From NCBI GenBank assembly GCA_040981125.1, contig JANRMQ010000009.1, positions 1 to 64,000 of the forward strand: a DNA stretch of 64,000 bases, read 5' to 3'. Made by a program: the position numbers and the translations under genes. Positions 62,520 through 64,000 of this stretch are shown here, in pieces (positions within the stretch are counted from its first letter, which is position 1; each line of letters starts with the position of its first letter). Below the pieces are notes generated by a model that saw only the letters and a program-made list of their open reading frames with translations, was not told the DNA's origin and ran no database searches. The stretch comes from DASSBQ01 sp040981125 (GTDB lineage Bacteria > Nitrospirota > Nitrospiria > Nitrospirales > Nitrospiraceae).

Positions 62520-63212
62520 TTATGTCCATAGTTCCGATGCCAATGCCGATATGCTGACCTGCTCCAGCGAGGAGACGACGACATCGGCTTCATGGAGGTC
62601 CTGCATAGTATGCGTATTGGCCACGGCAAGGACCTTCATGCCCGCCGCTCGAGCCCCTCGGATGCCCGGAAGCGAATCTTCAATGACGAGACAGTCGGCG
62701 GGGCGCAGCGGCGGAAGCGGCGTCAAGGCATTTAGTCCCGCCATGGCCCGCAGGAACGGTTCCGGCGAGGGCTTCCCCTGTGACACGTCTTCGGCGGTGG
62801 TGATGTGGGAGAAAGCCTTTCGTAGACCGCCCTGTTCCAGAATCAATTCAATTTCGTGTCGCAACGCGCCGGATGCAATAGCCAACCGATAATTCCGCGC
62901 CGTTTCCTGTATCAGGTTTCCGACGCCCGGAAAGAATTTCAAATCCGTCCTCAAGGCCGCCAAATAGGCCAAGCCCTTTTTCCGGACCAGCTCATCGATC
63001 AGATGGGGTGTGAAGGGACGTTGATGAGCAGTCAACGCAGCCGTGAAGCACCCGCGGTCATCATATCCGAGATAGTCGGCATAATACTCGGTCATCGTCA
63101 GGGCAATGCCGAATTCGGCCAGCAATACTTCGCGCAGCGCCGCGTAGTGCAGGGGTTCCGTGTCGGCGATGACGCCGTCGAAATCAAAAATGATCGCCCG
63201 GAGATCGTTCAT
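62520..63212 (-). CDS. HAD phosphatase (beta-phosphoglucomutase-like)
   Basis: 230 residues with motif I FDFDGVIADTEPLH (Asp10 and Asp12), the cap, motif III Lys in SQGKPSPEPFL and motif IV IEDSLPGIRGARAAGM. It is a HAD subfamily IA phosphatase or phosphoglucomutase-like enzyme. The start lies upstream of the cobalamin-binding protein gene by 16 bp, on the same strand. Confidence 0.85.
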   Translation of the reverse strand: MNDLRAIIFDFDGVIADTEPLHYAALREVLLAEFGIALTMTEYYADYLGYDDRGCFTAALTAHQRPFTPHLIDELVRKKGLAYLAALRTDLKFFPGVGNLIQETARNYRLAIASGALRHEIELILEQGGLRKAFSHITTAEDVSQGKPSPEPFLRAMAGLNALTPLPPLRPADCLVIEDSLPGIRGARAAGMKVLAVANTHTMQDLHEADVVVSSLEQVSISALASELWT

Positions 63213-63330
63213 GACTATGAGATATGCCGGATGAAATTGGTGTTCGGCGGGAGGACCACCGCGCGGACGGATTATAGCACAGAGGAGACGGACTTCGAGT
63301 CAGGTTGATGCGGCACGGCCGATGCCATTT

Positions 63331-63354
63331 GACCGCGCTCTGAAGAAGCGCGGT
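63331..63354 (-). terminator. GC-rich hairpin after the SH3 protein
   Basis: GACCGCGCT-tcttcag-AGCGCGGTC hairpin directly past the stop codon on the minus strand. No T-run is present. Confidence 0.5.
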
Positions 63355-63981
63355 CTATCTCCTGAACTTCAGATGTTTCTCCGCCACCCACCCTTTCCGT
63401 CCATCTTCCGTGGCCACGGCGTAGATCCAATTGGCGCCTTGCAGATCTCCGTCCAGTACGGTCAGGGACGAACCGGCCGCCACCGTCGGACCCGGCTTGG
63501 TTCGGGCGGCATCCGCGAACAAAAGGACGGGTCCGTTGGGCCGTGCAGGGTCGGGCACGACGGAAACCTTTTGTCCTTCCGCGAACAATGGTCCGGGGAC
63601 AGTGGAGGAGGCCCCACCCGGAGTTGTCTTCGTCATCGATGGCGGTTGGACGGCAGGCGGAGCAGGCGGTTCATTCAGCGGCGGAATTGCGGAGGCTGCC
63701 GGAGACTGTTCCGCGTGGGGCGGCGGGACGGTCGATACGGAGCTTTGTTCGCTGTCTCCCAGATACGGTTCCAGAATCCGCATAATCATATCGGGATCCA
63801 TCGCGATATATGCGACGCCTCCCAAGACCGCGAGCAGGAGCAGCCAGAGAATAGGACGTTTGTTTGATGGTTTGGGCGGCTTCATCGGGGAGGACGCGTG
63901 GGGGGTTGCGTCGGCGAGATCGTCCTCGGTTAACTCCAAATCCGGTTCCGGCTGTCGCGCAAAGAAGAGTGTCTGATTCAA
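63355..63981 (-). CDS. Membrane-anchored bacterial SH3-domain protein
   Basis: 208 residues: a cytoplasmic part (QPEPDLELTEDDLADATP), a transmembrane segment (ILWLLLLAVLGGVAYIAM), a Pro/Ser-rich linker, and a C-terminal SH3b domain (QKVSVVPDPARPNGP ... GANWIYAVATEDGRKGWVAE). SH3b domains of this type bind peptidoglycan or other proteins in the periplasm. Its exact role is unknown. Confidence 0.8.
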   Translation of the reverse strand: MNQTLFFARQPEPDLELTEDDLADATPHASSPMKPPKPSNKRPILWLLLLAVLGGVAYIAMDPDMIMRILEPYLGDSEQSSVSTVPPPHAEQSPAASAIPPLNEPPAPPAVQPPSMTKTTPGGASSTVPGPLFAEGQKVSVVPDPARPNGPVLLFADAARTKPGPTVAAGSSLTVLDGDLQGANWIYAVATEDGRKGWVAEKHLKFRR

Positions 63982-64000
63982 GGAAATGCCGGCAAAAGCT

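Noticed and set aside
1..64000. CRISPR arrays, rRNA, tRNA genes and integrase attachment sites
   Set aside because: No regularly spaced repeats and no tRNA- or rRNA-like stretches were recognised by eye.

Overview
The window looks like chromosomal DNA of a GC-rich, Gram-negative environmental bacterium. It carries an outer-membrane porin, an RcsF-like lipoprotein, LpxL-type lipid A acylation, hopanoid genes hpnD/hpnE, Sec-exported haem proteins and type IV pilus/type II secretion ATPases. Alginate-export-type porin, NnrS, DUF3365 and cytochrome b/molybdoenzyme fusions, paired with conserved housekeeping genes, best fit a Nitrospirota (Nitrospira-like) genome. That assignment is inference; no rRNA or tRNA gene was seen.

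Layout. 0-2.2 kb: end of an RcsF-like gene, a serine hydrolase and a PIN/ribbon-helix-helix toxin-antitoxin pair with a palindromic operator. 2.4-9.4 kb: a MITE, OsmC-NnrS pair, GNAT, DUF2235 hydrolase, methyltransferase, a second type of MITE, a hemerythrin and a TIR-like protein. 9.7-17.8 kb: a Gfo/Idh/MocA-SDR fusion, prfC, an ExeA-like ATPase fused to a DUF3365 haem domain, and an aldo/keto reductase behind a second copy of the first MITE. 17.8-22.4 kb: a duplicated-domain secreted protein, a TIR-TM protein, a flavoprotein and an SDR. 22.6-34.6 kb is an accessory, partly decayed stretch: MITE copies, a frameshifted GAPDH, broken small genes, a broken cytochrome c and a gene whose start is ATA. 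Intact genes in it are a cytochrome b-molybdopterin fusion, an alpha-glucan phosphorylase and an FKBP. 34.9-38.9 kb: a sigma-54 enhancer-binding protein, a porin and a secreted protein behind a textbook -24/-12 promoter with two upstream dyads. 38.9-44.1 kb: ABC-F protein, hemerythrin, DUF3015-like lipoprotein and LpxL-like acyltransferase. 44.1-47.9 kb: three PilZ genes facing a GAF-GspE/MshE-type ATPase. 48.1-54.1 kb: the conserved uppS-cdsA-dxr-rseP-proS block. 54.3-64 kb: tldD-tldE, a dienelactone hydrolase, family 4 uracil-DNA glycosylase, an HAD phosphatase-cobalamin-binding protein-hpnD-hpnE run and an SH3-domain protein.

The most interesting points are: (1) the sigma-54 promoter with two phased dyads beside an orphan-type enhancer-binding protein, porin and secreted protein, the last having a paralogue about 12 kb away; (2) two MITE families, one with terminal inverted repeats and 8-bp target duplications, the other with a covarying internal hairpin; (3) the AAA ATPase-DUF3365 haem fusion; and (4) the run of interrupted genes between 22.9 and 34.4 kb, which is either real decay or local sequence error.
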